A stretch of 64,000 nucleotides of DNA from Enterococcus rotai (GCF_001465345.1 NZ_CP013655.1:3066425-3130424), one strand, 5' to 3'; shown: positions 25,851 to 36,342, counted from the stretch's first letter. Made by a program: numbers and translations. The notes: a model not told the origin generated them from the letters alone.

Positions 25851-25913
25851 GGAACAGAATAAGCCAGCATTCACAATAATTTGAAAAACGATTTTCGTGA
25901 ATGCTGGCTTATT
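25850..25913. terminator. Long hairpin downstream of yfcE
   Basis: AATAAGCCAGCATTCAC (25858-25874) is exactly complementary to GTGAATGCTGGCTTATT (25897-25913), a 17-bp stem. The T-run is modest in both directions, so it may act as a terminator or as an RNA-stabilising end. Confidence 0.65.
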
Positions 25914-25941
25914 TCTCAACCTAAACGCTTCTTTACTTTTA

Positions 25942-26457
25942 TTATTTCTTATTAAAAACAAAATGCAGTTCCTTAAATGGTTGGTGATCTCGTCCATAAT
26001 ATTGAACGATAAAGCGATCTGTCGTGCTTTCAATGATCGCATATGATTTTAGTTGAATAGCTCCTCTGGGTTGGCTAATACTTCCTGGATTCAAATACAG
26101 AACATTGGTCCGAACCTCACAACCAATTTCATGAGTATGACCAAATAATACAATAGTCGCTTTGACTTGTTCCGCTTTTAAAGCAAGAGTAGTCAAGCCA
26201 GAACGCACATTAGCCAGATGACCGTGTGTCATAAAAATCGTATCTTCACCTATTTTTTCTACGATAGTCTCAGGAAACTCAGAGGTATAATCACAATTCC
26301 CTCTCACGACGATAAAATCATTCCATAATACATCGTCAGCTTCCAATTCAGAATCACCACAATGAAACAGCTTATCTACTTTTCCACGATAAGTCGCGGC
26401 TAAATCAACCAATACGTCTCGATCACCATGATTATCACTTACCACTAAATACTTCAT
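25942..26457 (-). CDS. YfcE/MJ0936-family metallophosphoesterase
   Basis: A 171-residue calcineurin-like phosphodiesterase. Metal-ligand motifs are VVSDNHGD (residues 5-12), LFHCGDSE, VVRGNCD, MTHGH and LFGHTHE. Substrates of the family are small phosphodiesters. The ATG at 26457 is six bases after AGGAGG; the GTG at 26463 is part of the spacer. Third gene of the murI-rph/rdgB-yfcE group, the same order as racE-rph-ysnA-ysnB in Bacillus. Confidence 0.87.
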   Translation of the reverse strand: MKYLVVSDNHGDRDVLVDLAATYRGKVDKLFHCGDSELEADDVLWNDFIVVRGNCDYTSEFPETIVEKIGEDTIFMTHGHLANVRSGLTTLALKAEQVKATIVLFGHTHEIGCEVRTNVLYLNPGSISQPRGAIQLKSYAIIESTTDRFIVQYYGRDHQPFKELHFVFNKK

Positions 26458-26467
26458 GCACACCCTC

Positions 26468-27820
26468 CTAGTTTTTCAACCAATTTTCCCATTGATCTTT
26501 TAGTTTCGCTACTGCTAACCCTCTATGGCTGATTTCATTTTTGCGCTCATCCGAAAGTTCCGCTGCTGTTTTTTGCTCTTCAGGTACGAAAAATAATGGA
26601 TCATAGCCGAATCCATGATCACCACGCGGAATCGTACCGATTTCGCCTGCCCAATCACCTTCTACGACTAAGCTCTCTTTGTCTGGGGCTGCAAACACGA
26701 GCGTGCAATGGAATGTCGCTGTCCGTTTTTCCTTAGGTACTCCAGTTAATTCATGTAGTAATTTAGCGTTGTTTGCAGCATTATTCGTTGGTTCGCCAGC
26801 AAAGCGGGCTGAAAATATTCCTGGCATGCCATCTAACGCATCGACAATCAAACCTGAATCGTCAGCTAAAACAGGTTGTTTTAAAATAGCAGCAATTGTT
26901 TCTGCTTTTAAACGGGCGTTTTCTTCAAACGTTCTCCCTGTCTCCTCAACATCGGGTAATTCTGGATAATCTAATAGCGTTTTTACTTGATAGCCTTTTT
27001 CAGCGAAAAGTTTCGTGAACTCTTTGGCTTTTCCAGGATTTCTTGTTGCAATCACGATCGTTTTATCTTCTATTGGAAAACTCATTTCACTTGCTTGATA
27101 CATTAACGCTTCTTTTTGGTAGGCAATCAAATGTTCAATCCCGGTTTTGCCATAGAATAATAACGAGTTTAGTTCATCCCCTGAAAAAGTCGCTTCTTCC
27201 CCTGTACCTTGGAGTTCAACAAAATTACCCGATTCAGTCATAACCAAGTTCATATCTACAGCGGCTGTTGAGTCTTCTGTATAGTCCAAATCAAGAACAC
27301 ATTGACCATCATTTAAAATCCCAGCACTAACAGCTGCTAAGTACTCTTTGATTGGATCTTCTTGTAAGTCGCCATTTTTCAGCATTTTAGCTACTGCGAT
27401 TTTCATAGCAACAAATGCGCCTGTAATACTTGCGGTTCGCGTGCCACCATCCGCTTGGACAACGTCACAGTCTACGATAATACTTCTTTCACCCAATTTT
27501 TTTAAATCGATCACTGCACGTAATGAACGACCGATCAAACGTTGAATTTCCATTGTTCTACCTGTTAATTTTCCTTTGGCACTTTCCCGGATATTTCTTG
27601 TATTTGTCGCTCTTGGAAGCATACTATACTCTGCGGTCACCCAACCGGTCCCTTCGCCTCTTAAAAATGGTGGAACCTTTTCTTCCACAGTCGCAGAACA
27701 AATTACTTTGGTATCCCCAAAAGAAATCACGACAGATCCTTCTGGATGTTTGTAAACATTTGTCTCAATGGTGATTTTTCTTAATTCTTTCGCCTGTCTT
27801 CCATCATGTCTGATCATCAT
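26468..27820 (-). CDS. rph-rdgB: Fused RNase PH and RdgB/HAM1 nucleotide pyrophosphatase
   Basis: A 450-residue fusion. Residues 1 to about 240 are a complete RNase PH ([53 protein letters not shown]), a phosphorolytic 3'-exonuclease for tRNA ends. Residues about 255-450 are an RdgB/YsnA XTP/dITP pyrophosphatase ([38 protein letters not shown]). The two enzymes are separate neighbours in Bacillus and are joined here by a short linker. Both active sites look intact. Start ATG follows GAGGAG and lies eight bases after the murI stop. Confidence 0.92.
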   Translation of the reverse strand: MMIRHDGRQAKELRKITIETNVYKHPEGSVVISFGDTKVICSATVEEKVPPFLRGEGTGWVTAEYSMLPRATNTRNIRESAKGKLTGRTMEIQRLIGRSLRAVIDLKKLGERSIIVDCDVVQADGGTRTASITGAFVAMKIAVAKMLKNGDLQEDPIKEYLAAVSAGILNDGQCVLDLDYTEDSTAAVDMNLVMTESGNFVELQGTGEEATFSGDELNSLLFYGKTGIEHLIAYQKEALMYQASEMSFPIEDKTIVIATRNPGKAKEFTKLFAEKGYQVKTLLDYPELPDVEETGRTFEENARLKAETIAAILKQPVLADDSGLIVDALDGMPGIFSARFAGEPTNNAANNAKLLHELTGVPKEKRTATFHCTLVFAAPDKESLVVEGDWAGEIGTIPRGDHGFGYDPLFFVPEEQKTAAELSDERKNEISHRGLAVAKLKDQWENWLKN

Positions 27821-27830
27821 TCATTTCTCC

Positions 27831-28646
27831 TCATTTCTCAATAGGTAAGCGAACTTGCTCAACAGTTATCGTTTCTAAGTTTAACCAATCATCAGCAATC
27901 GCTTTAAACATTTTCGCTGATCCAGTCGTATAAAATTCATTCGCTTCATTTGCATAGTTTGGCGTATTCGCTATATCAAAATAATCTAATAACATACTGA
28001 CTTCGCTTACCGTTTCAGCCCCTGAATCAATCAATTTTACGTGACTTCCCATAACATTTTGGATTAAAGGGCGTAATAATGGATAATGCGTACAGCCTAA
28101 AATCAATGTATCTAATTTTTTCAATTGTAGTGGATTTAACGTTTCTGATACAACTTTTTTCGCTACAGAAGAGTGAAACTCATTACTTTCAACGATTGGA
28201 ACAAATTTTGGACAGGCCAAACTTGAAACAAATGTATTCGGCGCTTTACTCTTTAATGCTGTTTCATAGGCAAGGCTTTTGATGGTTCCAGCAGTTCCAA
28301 TCACACCCACACGATTATTTTTTGTTGCTTTTAAGGCAGCTCTTGTTCCAGGTAAAATCACGCCTACAACTGGGATATCCAATTGAGCTTTAATTTCTTC
28401 TAAGGCAACTGCAGTCGCTGTATTACACGCAATCACTAACATTTTAATGTTCTTCTCTAAAAGAAAATTGGTCATTTCCCAAGTAAATTGCACGACTTGC
28501 TCAGCCGGCCTAGGACCATACGGACAGCGTGCTGTATCACCAAGATAAATCAAACGCTCATTCGGAAGTTGCCTCATTGCTTCTTTTACTACCGTAAGTC
28601 CACCGACTCCGGAATCTATAAATCCTATTGCTTCATGATTATTCAA
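27831..28646 (-). CDS. murI: Glutamate racemase
   Basis: A 271-residue cofactor-independent racemase giving D-glutamate for peptidoglycan. The two catalytic cysteines are in [10 protein letters not shown] and LGCTHYPLL, and [13 protein letters not shown] is at the N-terminus. The start is probably TTG at 28646 with AAAGG nine bases ahead; the TTG three codons upstream (28655) abuts that site. First gene of the group with rph-rdgB and yfcE. Confidence 0.92.
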   Translation of the reverse strand: MNNHEAIGFIDSGVGGLTVVKEAMRQLPNERLIYLGDTARCPYGPRPAEQVVQFTWEMTNFLLEKNIKMLVIACNTATAVALEEIKAQLDIPVVGVILPGTRAALKATKNNRVGVIGTAGTIKSLAYETALKSKAPNTFVSSLACPKFVPIVESNEFHSSVAKKVVSETLNPLQLKKLDTLILGCTHYPLLRPLIQNVMGSHVKLIDSGAETVSEVSMLLDYFDIANTPNYANEANEFYTTGSAKMFKAIADDWLNLETITVEQVRLPIEK

Positions 28647-28731
28647 GTCAATCAACCTTTACAGTATTTTTTCAACACTCTTATTTTCTACTTTTTGGTG
28701 TTTTTTTTCAAGTTTTATTATCGTTTCTTCT

Positions 28732-28740
28732 ATTATATCA
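28732..28740 (-). promoter_or_regulatory. Extended -10 promoter of murI
   Basis: TGATATAAT on the minus strand (TG-n-TATAAT), about 85 bases before the murI start. No good -35 is needed for this type. Confidence 0.5.
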
Positions 28741-29063
28741 TTCTTTCTCTAATAATTTTTTATTTGATTATTCGTGTTGAAATTGTTCTTCTTTTTCAGC
28801 ATTTCAAAAAAAACTGGTAATCTCATTTTTCATATGTTATAATTTCTAACATTAACAAACAGATAGATTTATGATGAAATCATTAGATATAAAAGAAAAC
28901 TGTTTTTATAAAAAGAAAATAGGATAGTGCATTTTTTTCTCAATAAAACCTATTCTACATACACTATTCATTATTAAGTATTTCTTATCATTTTCTCAGT
29001 TTAACTTTTTAACGTTCTTTTTTTCATTTTTATCCAATCTATTCAATCCCTGATAAATCAACA

Positions 29064-29078
29064 ATCATTATAAATGAT
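29064..29078. promoter_or_regulatory. Palindrome before the amino acid ABC importer
   Basis: ATCATT-ATA-AATGAT, a perfect 15-bp dyad 31 bases before the first start codon and overlapping a TATAAA -10-like element. It may be an operator; it does not fit the GlnR pattern. Confidence 0.4.
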
Positions 29079-29109
29079 GTGATAATTTTATACATAAAGG
29101 AGAATGGCT

Positions 29110-29838
29110 ATGATTTCGTTGGAACATGTAAATAAGTATTTTGGGGACCATCATGTATTGAAAGATGTTTCTTTAACGGTCAACGAAGGAGAAAAAATTG
29201 TCATCATCGGACCTTCTGGCTCCGGTAAAAGCACTCTGATCCGTTGTATCAATCGTTTAGAAAAAGTTACCGACGGACACATATTAGTCGATGGCATCGA
29301 TATCACAGAACCTAAAGCTCCCGTTCAAAAGGTTCGTCAAAAAGTAGCAATGGTTTTTCAAAGTTTTAACCTCTATGCACACAAAACAATTATTCAAAAT
29401 CTTACATTAGCACCCATAAAAGTCAAAGGTGTCAGTAAAGAAGAAGCAACTAAAACAGGAATGGAATACTTAGAAAGAGTCGGTTTAGCAGATAAAGCAA
29501 ATGCCTATCCTGCCCAGCTTTCTGGTGGGCAACAACAGCGTGTCGCGATTGCCAGAGCCTTAAATATGCATCCGGAAATCATCTTGTTTGATGAACCAAC
29601 CTCAGCTCTTGACCCAGAAATGATCCAAGAAGTTTTAGATGTAATGGTTGACTTGTCTAAACAAAATATTACGATGATTTGCGTCACTCATGAAATGGGT
29701 TTCGCTCGTCAAGTCGCTGATAAAGTGATTTTTATGGATGATGGGCAAATCATCGAAACAGGAACACCAGAACATTTCTTTACTAGCACTGAAAACGAAC
29801 GTGCTAAAGAGTTCTTAAGTAAAATCATTCATAATTAA
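29110..29838 (+). CDS. glnQ: Polar amino acid ABC transporter ATP-binding protein (GlnQ type)
   Basis: A 242-residue ATPase with Walker A GPSGSGKST, signature LSGGQQQRVAIARAL, Walker B ILFDEPTSALDPEM and the H-loop CVTHEMGFAR, all typical of the PAAT family. The start at 29110 is seven bases after AAGGAG; the ATG at 29104 is too close. First gene of a four-gene importer operon. Confidence 0.9.
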   Translation: MISLEHVNKYFGDHHVLKDVSLTVNEGEKIVIIGPSGSGKSTLIRCINRLEKVTDGHILVDGIDITEPKAPVQKVRQKVAMVFQSFNLYAHKTIIQNLTLAPIKVKGVSKEEATKTGMEYLERVGLADKANAYPAQLSGGQQQRVAIARALNMHPEIILFDEPTSALDPEMIQEVLDVMVDLSKQNITMICVTHEMGFARQVADKVIFMDDGQIIETGTPEHFFTSTENERAKEFLSKIIHN

Positions 29839-29870
29839 TACAATAAAATAGACCTAAGGAGGAATTTCAA

Positions 29871-30692
29871 ATGAAAAAAACAAAAAAAATATTCGGTGCA
29901 TTGTCCCTTGCATTATTACTCGGCTTGATTGTCGGTTGTGGTAGTGGCGAAGATAAAAATTCGACTGATTCTGGTAACAAAGGAACGACTGATCTTCAAA
30001 AAATCAAAGATGCTGGTGTAATTAAAGTCGGTGTCAAAGAAGATGTTCCGAACTTTGGTTATATGAATCCTGATACGAATAAAAATGAAGGTATGGAGCC
30101 AGATATCGCGCGCTTGATTGCAAAAGAATTAACTGGTAGTGAAGAGAATGTTGAGTTTGTTGGTGTGACTGCAAAAACTCGGGGCCCGTTATTAGATAAT
30201 GGCGAACTGGATATGGTGATCGCAACGTTTACCATCACCGATGAACGGAAAGAAACCTATAATTTCACAACGCCATATTATAAAGACGAAGTTGGTTTCT
30301 TGGTTAGAAAAGCAGACAAATTTACCGACACTGCTAGTTTAGATGGTAAAACAATTGGTGTCGTTCAATCCGCAACGACCAAAGAAGCCATTGAAAAGCA
30401 GGCAAAGGAATTAGGTGTAACATTCAAATATCAAGAACTAGGCTCATATCCTGAACTAAAAACAGCCTTAACATCTAAAAGAATCGATGCTTTTTCAGTA
30501 GATAAATCAATTTTAACTGGTTATGTAGATGATAGTACAGAAATTCTGAAAGACGGTTTCTCACCACAAGAATACGGAATCGCTACGAAGAAAGCAAATA
30601 CGGAATTAAACGATCAGTTAAATAAATCCATTGAAAAATGGGAAAAAGACGGTACTTTGGAAAAAATCTACAAAACGTGGAATCTGGACTAA
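29871..30692 (+). CDS. Amino acid ABC transporter substrate-binding lipoprotein
   Basis: A 273-residue lipoprotein: signal peptide with lipobox IVGC (Cys at about 23), a Ser/Asp/Lys-rich linker, then a type II binding fold (IKDAGVIKVGVKEDVPNFGYMN; EPDIARLIAKEL; DMVIATFTITDERK; YYKDEVGFLVRK). The R in TDERKE and the general pattern suit glutamate, aspartate or glutamine. Start ATG follows AAGGAGG. It delivers ligand to the two permeases encoded next. Confidence 0.88.
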   Translation: MKKTKKIFGALSLALLLGLIVGCGSGEDKNSTDSGNKGTTDLQKIKDAGVIKVGVKEDVPNFGYMNPDTNKNEGMEPDIARLIAKELTGSEENVEFVGVTAKTRGPLLDNGELDMVIATFTITDERKETYNFTTPYYKDEVGFLVRKADKFTDTASLDGKTIGVVQSATTKEAIEKQAKELGVTFKYQELGSYPELKTALTSKRIDAFSVDKSILTGYVDDSTEILKDGFSPQEYGIATKKANTELNDQLNKSIEKWEKDGTLEKIYKTWNLD

Positions 30693-30739
30693 TTTTTCCC
30701 GATTCTATACAATTTCGTTAGAATTTGGGAGGAAATCAA

Positions 30740-31438
30740 ATGTTCATTATAGCGAATTCAGGGCCATTTGCGCTTTATCGTTGGGAAGCTTTACTTAAAG
30801 ACTGGAGACTTTTTGGCGATGCTTTCCTTTATACCATTTTACTTGCGGTCGGATCATTGATCGTGGCGATGTTATTAGGGATATTTTTTGGGAGCCTCTC
30901 TGCGATGCACAACAAATTATTGAATCTAATCAGCCGAATTTATGTTGAATTTTTCCAGAACACCCCATTGTTGATTCAATTTATCGTTGTTTATTATGGT
31001 TTCCCATTGATTAGCCCAATGCTAACTTTTTCGACAACAACGATTGCGATCATCTGTGTGGGGCTTTACCATGGTGCCTATATCTCAGAAGTTGTTCGTT
31101 CTGGGATCGGTGCTGTACCTAAAGGGCAATTTGAAGCAGCTTATTCGCAAGGTTTTTCTTATGGAAAAACAATGCGCTATGTTGTACTGCCTCAAGCTTG
31201 GCGGATTATGCTACCGCCGCTTACAAATCAAATCGTAAATTTAATCAAAAACACCTCAACCGTTGCGATTATTTCGGGTGCAGATGTGATGTTTACAGCA
31301 AATAGTTGGTCTTCGATCAACCTAAACTATATTCCAGCTTTTGCGCTAGCAGGGTTCCTTTACTTTATCCTGTGCTTCCCGTTAGCTAAATTGGCTCGGA
31401 AATTAGAAGAAAATAATAAGAAAGCTTATACCAGATAG
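30740..31438 (+). CDS. Amino acid ABC transporter permease 1
   Basis: A 232-residue PAAT permease with the family signature (EFFQNTPLLIQFIVVYYG, and the EAA loop in FEAAYSQGFSYGKTMRYVVLPQAWRIMLPPL). About five TM helices. The ATG at 30740 has GGGAGG upstream; the in-frame TTG at 30725 forms part of that site. It forms a heterodimer with the next product. Confidence 0.88.
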   Translation: MFIIANSGPFALYRWEALLKDWRLFGDAFLYTILLAVGSLIVAMLLGIFFGSLSAMHNKLLNLISRIYVEFFQNTPLLIQFIVVYYGFPLISPMLTFSTTTIAIICVGLYHGAYISEVVRSGIGAVPKGQFEAAYSQGFSYGKTMRYVVLPQAWRIMLPPLTNQIVNLIKNTSTVAIISGADVMFTANSWSSINLNYIPAFALAGFLYFILCFPLAKLARKLEENNKKAYTR

Positions 31439-31450
31439 GAGGTCGCAAAT

Positions 31451-32107
31451 ATGTCTTTTTCAGAACAAATGAGTCAACTTCTCACCGGCAATAACTTGCG
31501 CTTTTTATTCGATGGGTTGAAGCTTACTCTTTACATTTCTTTTGTATCAATTGTTTTAAGTACGATTTTCGGTACTATTTTAGCTGTTTTAAGAAATCAA
31601 AAAAAAGGTCCTTTAAAGTTTCTAGCTAGTTTATATATCGAAATCGTTCGTAATATACCTAATTTACTATGGATCTATGTTATTTTCTTAATTTTTAAAA
31701 TTAAGTCTACTCCTGCTGGAATTGTTAGCTTTACTGTTTTTACAACCGCAGCTTTAGCTGAAATTATCCGTGGTGGTTTAAATGGTGTTGACAAAGGACA
31801 AAAAGAAGCCGCTCGTTCTCAAGGATTTAGTAATTTTCAAATTCTTATATATATCGTTTTACCTCAAGCCATTCGCAATGTATTGCCCGCAATCGTTTCT
31901 CAATTTGTGACGGTAATTAAGGATACTAGTTTTTTATATTCCGTTATTGCGCTACAAGAGCTCTTCGGGAAATCTTATATATTAATGGGTCGCTATGCTC
32001 AAACAAGTCAAGTTTTTGCAATTTATGGCCTTGTCGCCTTGATGTATTTTGTCATTAATTTTTCGATTTCTCAGTTTTCAAGATGGTTATCTAGAAATTG
32101 GGCTTAA
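31451..32107 (+). CDS. Amino acid ABC transporter permease 2
   Basis: A 218-residue PAAT permease (IEIVRNIPNLLWIYVIFLIF; EAARSQGFSNFQILIYIVLPQAIRNVLPAIVSQF). It begins 12 bases after permease 1, with AGGAGG before the ATG. Last gene of the importer operon, followed by a strong terminator. Confidence 0.88.
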   Translation: MSFSEQMSQLLTGNNLRFLFDGLKLTLYISFVSIVLSTIFGTILAVLRNQKKGPLKFLASLYIEIVRNIPNLLWIYVIFLIFKIKSTPAGIVSFTVFTTAALAEIIRGGLNGVDKGQKEAARSQGFSNFQILIYIVLPQAIRNVLPAIVSQFVTVIKDTSFLYSVIALQELFGKSYILMGRYAQTSQVFAIYGLVALMYFVINFSISQFSRWLSRNWA

Positions 32108-32112
32108 TCGAC

Positions 32113-32158
32113 TAAAAAAAGTTCCGCAAAACTATTTTTAGTTTTGCGGAACTTTTTT
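32113..32158. terminator. Bidirectional terminator between the importer and pheT
   Basis: AAAAAAGTTCCGCAAAACTA pairs fully with TAGTTTTGCGGAACTTTTTT, a 20-bp stem. It ends both convergent operons. Confidence 0.9.
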
Positions 32159-32161
32159 CTT

Positions 32162-34585
32162 TTAGCGAATCGTTACAGCAAATTGCTCCACTAACGCTTT
32201 TTCTACTTTTTCCATTGATTGATTGATCTCTTCATCAACCAAAGTTGCTTCAGCATTTACAAACGTCAAGCTATAAGCCATTGATTTTTTCCCTTCAGCG
32301 ATATTCTCCCCTTGGTAAACATCAAATAAGTGAACGGATTGCAAGAATTTTCCAGCATTTCTGGAAATAGTTCCTACTAATTCTTGGCTTGTTACTGATT
32401 CGTCGACCAGTAAAGCAATATCCCGTGAAACTGCTGGGAATTTTGAGATTTGTTGATACACTAATGCGTCATTTTCTTCTGCGATGATTGCTTGAAGATT
32501 TAATTCAGCGGCATATGTTTCTGGAATCTCGTATTCTTTTGCTACAGTTGGATGAACTTGCCCGATGAATCCAATGACCGTATCATTCAATTTTACCAAA
32601 GCCGTTCTTCCTGGATGTAGATCTTGATTTTCTTTTGTGGCTTCGTAAGAGATTTTATTTAAAATCCCGACAGAGTCAAATAATTCTTCAAGCATCCCTT
32701 TCACTGTGTAAAAATCAACAGGCGTTTCCTTTGTTTGCCAATCTTTCACTTTACTATTCCCAGATAAGACAATCCCTAGATGGTTCTCTTCATATGGCAA
32801 TTCTTTTTTAGGATCGTTGTCTTGATAGAAAACTCGTCCAACCTCATAAAGTGCGATATTGTTGTTTTTACGGGCAACATTGTAGGCTACGTCATCTAAT
32901 AATCCTGAAATCAAGTTCATTCTTAAGACAGAACGTTCTTCACTCATCGGCCACTGTAGACTTGTTGTTTGGCTTTCTCTCATCATAAATTGACGAGATT
33001 TTTCCTCAGTTGTCAAAGCATAGCTAATTGCCTCACTGGCCCCGCATCCTTCAAGTAAACTCTTAATCTTACGAACTAATAGTTGTCCACTCGTTAAGCT
33101 CCCTGCCACCGTCTCACCTTTTGGCAATGTGGAAGGTAAGTTATCATACCCATAAATCCGTGCCACTTCTTCGATCAAATCAGCTTCGATCTTAATATCC
33201 CAGCGTCTAGGTGGAACTGTCACAGTATATTTTTCTTGATCAAGTACATAGTCAAAACCTAATGTGTCAAAAATTTCACTGACCGTTGTTTGATCCATTT
33301 TAGTTCCTAGATATTCATTGATTCGTGAAATCGTCACACTTACAATAACCTCTTCAAGTGTTACTTCTGAGCCAATCGCTTTACCTGAAACAACTGTTCC
33401 TCCAGCTAATTTAGCGATCATCGCAGCAGCCACATCCCCAGCTTCACCAATCGTTGCATGATTGATCCCTTTTTCAAATCGGCTAGAAGACTCACTCCGC
33501 AAATTGAACTCTTTTGATGTTCTACGAACGGATAGTGAATTAAACAAAGCTGACTCCAAAGCTACAGTTGTTGTTTCATCAGTAATTTCTGAGTTGGCTC
33601 CACCCATAACTCCAGCCAAAGCAACAGGAACTTGCCCATTTGTAATGACGATATTTTCCTCTGATACTTTGCGTGTTTCTCCATCTAACGTGACGATTTC
33701 TTCGCCTGTTTTACCACGTCTTACTAAAATAGCTTTACTTGCTAGTTTATCATAATCAAACGCATGTAACGGTTGTCCGAATAATAAAAGAATATAGTTT
33801 GTGATATCAACTACATTATTGATTGGGCGAATCCCCTCATTCATTAAACGTGTTTGCAGCCATAATGGGCTTTCAGCGATTTTTACATCTTTGATGACTC
33901 TGATTTGGTAGGCTGGTGTATCTTCTTTGTCGGTCGCTTCCACAGAAATGTAATCTGCAGCTGTTTCACTTGTATCCTCTTTTAAGGGCTCATCATTAAA
34001 CTTGGGTGTTTGACGGTAAATAGCCCCAACTTCATACGCAACACCACGCATACTCAATGCATCTGCACGATTTGGCGTGATCGATAATTCGATAATATGA
34101 TCATCCATATCTAAGTATGAAAAGACATCATCGCCATTAACAGCATCTTCCGGCATATAATAGATTCCATCTGAATAAGCTTTAGGAATTACATTATCTG
34201 AATACCCTAATTCTTGTAAAGAACAAATCATGCCGTTCGAAACTTCTCCACGCATTTTACCTTTTTTGATTTTTTGATTCCCTGTTATTCGAGATCCAGG
34301 TAACGCTACGATTACTTTGATCCCTTCTTTCACATTAGGTGCACCGCATACAATTTGCGATAATTCTTCTTCACCGATATCCACTTGACAAATCGATAAA
34401 TGATCTGAATTAGGATGAGGAACACATTCTTTGACCTCACCAACGACGATTTTTTTCAAACCATCTTCTGGAACTTCAACGCCTTCAACTTCGATCCCTG
34501 TCAAAGACATTTGATCAGATAATTCTTTTGCTGAGATTTTTGATAGATCTAAATATTCACTTAACCATTTATAAGAAACTAACAT
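32162..34585 (-). CDS. pheT: Phenylalanyl-tRNA synthetase beta subunit
   Basis: An 807-residue beta chain of the (alpha-beta)2 enzyme. N-terminal EMAP/tRNA-binding domain (about 40-150, [17 protein letters not shown]), B3/B4 editing domain (about 210-395, HAFDYDKLA), B5 domain and the C-terminal anticodon-binding FDX-ACB domain ([15 protein letters not shown]). Length is normal. Start ATG follows AAGGAG, which overlaps the end of pheS. Confidence 0.96.
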   Translation of the reverse strand: MLVSYKWLSEYLDLSKISAKELSDQMSLTGIEVEGVEVPEDGLKKIVVGEVKECVPHPNSDHLSICQVDIGEEELSQIVCGAPNVKEGIKVIVALPGSRITGNQKIKKGKMRGEVSNGMICSLQELGYSDNVIPKAYSDGIYYMPEDAVNGDDVFSYLDMDDHIIELSITPNRADALSMRGVAYEVGAIYRQTPKFNDEPLKEDTSETAADYISVEATDKEDTPAYQIRVIKDVKIAESPLWLQTRLMNEGIRPINNVVDITNYILLLFGQPLHAFDYDKLASKAILVRRGKTGEEIVTLDGETRKVSEENIVITNGQVPVALAGVMGGANSEITDETTTVALESALFNSLSVRRTSKEFNLRSESSSRFEKGINHATIGEAGDVAAAMIAKLAGGTVVSGKAIGSEVTLEEVIVSVTISRINEYLGTKMDQTTVSEIFDTLGFDYVLDQEKYTVTVPPRRWDIKIEADLIEEVARIYGYDNLPSTLPKGETVAGSLTSGQLLVRKIKSLLEGCGASEAISYALTTEEKSRQFMMRESQTTSLQWPMSEERSVLRMNLISGLLDDVAYNVARKNNNIALYEVGRVFYQDNDPKKELPYEENHLGIVLSGNSKVKDWQTKETPVDFYTVKGMLEELFDSVGILNKISYEATKENQDLHPGRTALVKLNDTVIGFIGQVHPTVAKEYEIPETYAAELNLQAIIAEENDALVYQQISKFPAVSRDIALLVDESVTSQELVGTISRNAGKFLQSVHLFDVYQGENIAEGKKSMAYSLTFVNAEATLVDEEINQSMEKVEKALVEQFAVTIR

Positions 34586-34591
34586 CGTCGA

Positions 34592-35638
34592 CTACTCCTT
34601 TACCTTGAACTGATTTAAGAAACGTAAATCATTTTGATAGAAATTACGAATATCGTTAACGCCATAACGCAACATTGCAACACGATCTGGCCCTAAACCG
34701 AAAGCAAAACCAGTATATTCTTTTGGATCAATACCTGACATCGATAAAACATCTGGATGAACCATGCCGGCACCTAAAATTTCGATCCAGCCAGTTTGTT
34801 TACAGACATTACAGCCTGCACCACCACATTTGAAGCAACTAACATCCACTTCAACGGAAGGCTCAGTAAACGGAAAATAACTTGGGCGCAGACGAATCTT
34901 ACGATCTTCACCAAACATTTTTTTCATCACAACTTCTAATGTGCCTTTTAGATCACCCATTGTAATATTTTTATCAATAACTAGCCCTTCGATTTGATGG
35001 AATTGGTGGCTATGTGTTGCATCATCTGTATCTCTACGGAAAACTTTCCCTGGAGAAATCATGCGAAGTGCACCTTTTGAAAAATCATGTTTTTCCATCG
35101 TTCTTGCTTGTACAGGAGAAGTATGGGTGCGAATCAAGATATCATCTGAGATGTAAAAAGTGTCTTGCATATCACGTGCTGGGTGATCTTTTGGTAAATT
35201 CATCCGCTCAAAATTGTAATGATCAGACTCAACTTCATAGCCTTCTACAACTTGATAACCCATTCCTACAAAAATATCTTCGATTTCTTCCATCACTTGG
35301 GATAATACATGACGAGTGCCATGTGTCATCTGTTTACCTGGTAATGTTACATCGATTGTTTCCTGTTCTAAGGCTGCATTCAACGCCTCTGTCTCTAAAA
35401 CTTCCTTGCGAGTTTCAACAGCTTCAGTCAATAAATCTCGGATTTCATTGGCAAAGCTCCCCACTACTGGACGTTCTTCTGCTGATAAATCTTTCATTCC
35501 CCTCAAGACTTCTGTGATGGGTCCTTTTTTACCTAGTGTTTCCACTCTGATTTGGTTTAAGGCTTTAAGATCCGCTACATTTTGAATATTCGTCAATGTT
35601 TCATCTCTTAAAGCTTCTAATTGCGCTTTTAATGTCAT
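34592..35638 (-). CDS. pheS: Phenylalanyl-tRNA synthetase alpha subunit
   Basis: A 348-residue class II synthetase catalytic subunit. It has an N-terminal coiled coil (about 1-90), motif 2 ([15 protein letters not shown]) and motif 3 ([17 protein letters not shown]), plus a [17 protein letters not shown] Cys cluster. It charges tRNA-Phe together with PheT, encoded six bases downstream. Start ATG follows AAAGGATTAGAAA. Expression is governed by the T-box leader upstream. Confidence 0.96.
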   Translation of the reverse strand: MTLKAQLEALRDETLTNIQNVADLKALNQIRVETLGKKGPITEVLRGMKDLSAEERPVVGSFANEIRDLLTEAVETRKEVLETEALNAALEQETIDVTLPGKQMTHGTRHVLSQVMEEIEDIFVGMGYQVVEGYEVESDHYNFERMNLPKDHPARDMQDTFYISDDILIRTHTSPVQARTMEKHDFSKGALRMISPGKVFRRDTDDATHSHQFHQIEGLVIDKNITMGDLKGTLEVVMKKMFGEDRKIRLRPSYFPFTEPSVEVDVSCFKCGGAGCNVCKQTGWIEILGAGMVHPDVLSMSGIDPKEYTGFAFGLGPDRVAMLRYGVNDIRNFYQNDLRFLNQFKVKE

Positions 35639-35697
35639 TTTTCTAATCCTTTCTTTTCTATAATAATTGAACCAAGTACATTAATTGTAGGTACTTG

Positions 35698-35940
35698 ATA
35701 AAATAAAAACGATAGCCCGCTCCTATCTAAAGGAACGAGCTATCGTGTTACCATCCTACTTCATGACAAAAAATCATGCACTCAATTCTTATAACGGCTT
35801 TCACCGGTCTGAACACTTGGAACAAACAAACTCCGGAAGTGAACTTCATTTTTCGATTACGTAACTTGTTTTCAGTCTAAGACAAGTTTTCCCTTTTCGT
35901 ATCAGCCAAATTACTCTTTTCCATCAACGCTTTTTGCTAT
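35698..35940 (-). ncRNA. T-box riboswitch (Phe) of pheST
   Basis: On the minus strand the leader shows GATGG..AGAGTA at the start of stem I, a TTC triplet at 35843-35841 placed as the Phe specifier, the T-box core AGGATGGTAACACG (complement of about 35744-35757, a variant of AGGGTGGNACCGCG), and a terminator stem at 35710-35745 followed by T-rich DNA. Uncharged tRNA-Phe would stabilise the antiterminator and allow pheST transcription. The specifier assignment is by position and by the downstream gene. Confidence 0.9.
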
Positions 35941-35952
35941 TCAATTGATTAC

Positions 35953-35981
35953 AGTTTACAAGAAATTAGGTCTTAGGTCAA
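35953..35981 (-). promoter_or_regulatory. Promoter of the pheST T-box transcript
   Basis: TTGACC (35981-35976), 17 bases, TAAACT (35958-35953) on the minus strand. The -35 lies over the last codons of the hxlR gene. Confidence 0.7.
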
Positions 35982-36322
35982 CTGCATTCTTCAGCAGTGA
36001 CCCATTTTTCTGCCCAATGTTGGATTTGTTCCATTGCTTGTTGTAAGTCCTTGCCTTTGATTGAGAGGAAATATTCAAGACGGCTACTCTCGTCACAGCG
36101 AACTGCTTTTGAGATGATCCCTTCACCTTCTAATTCTTTCAAGCGTTCGACTAATACGCGATCGCTTAGTTCAGGGATTTTTTGTCTTAACTCACCAAAT
36201 CGTTGAGGACCATTTTCCAACAAGACATCAATAATCAAACCATTCCATTTCTTCCCTAAAATCGCAAAAGCCTTTTCAAACTTAGGACATAGTGAAAATT
36301 CGGTTGTTTTTACTTGCTCCAT
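35978..36322 (-). CDS. HxlR-family transcription regulator
   Basis: A 114-residue winged-helix regulator: CPKFEKAFAILGKKWNGLIIDVLLENGPQRFGELRQKIPELSDRVLVERLKELEGEGII. HxlR proteins act in redox or aldehyde responses; Cys11 near the N-terminus (FSLCPKF) is the conserved position that may sense electrophiles. The ATG at 36322 follows GAGGTGAGG; an upstream in-frame start at 36352 lies in the promoter. The promoter palindrome (36357-36371) predicts autoregulation. No divergent target gene is adjacent. Confidence 0.87.
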   Translation of the reverse strand: MEQVKTTEFSLCPKFEKAFAILGKKWNGLIIDVLLENGPQRFGELRQKIPELSDRVLVERLKELEGEGIISKAVRCDESSRLEYFLSIKGKDLQQAMEQIQHWAEKWVTAEECS

Positions 36323-36342
36323 TTTCCTCACCTCGTGAACTG

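Larger units (their letters stand above)
28656..29103. other. AT-rich gene-free stretch between murI and the amino acid transporter
   Basis: About 450 bases, strongly AT-rich. It holds the murI extended -10, a weak hairpin (AATAGG near 28918 with CCTATT near 28948), and a 15-bp palindrome at 29064-29078. No coding potential is supported; short frames here lack ribosome sites. Confidence 0.6.

Noticed and set aside
25782-26042. Minus-strand frame of 86 codons downstream of yfcE
   Set aside because: It overlaps the end of yfcE and the 17-bp hairpin, has no ribosome site and no recognisable sequence.
28488-28820. Plus-strand frame of 110 codons opposite the start of murI
   Set aside because: It is antisense to murI, its later part is low-complexity Phe/Ile/Tyr from T-rich DNA, and it has no ribosome site.
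28915-28960. AATAGG/CCTATT hairpin with T-rich side as a terminator
   Set aside because: No gene on either strand ends nearby; the stem is short and the DNA is simply AT-rich.
35014-35517. Plus-strand frame of 167 codons inside pheS
   Set aside because: Shadow of the conserved pheS reading frame; no ribosome site and no family resemblance.
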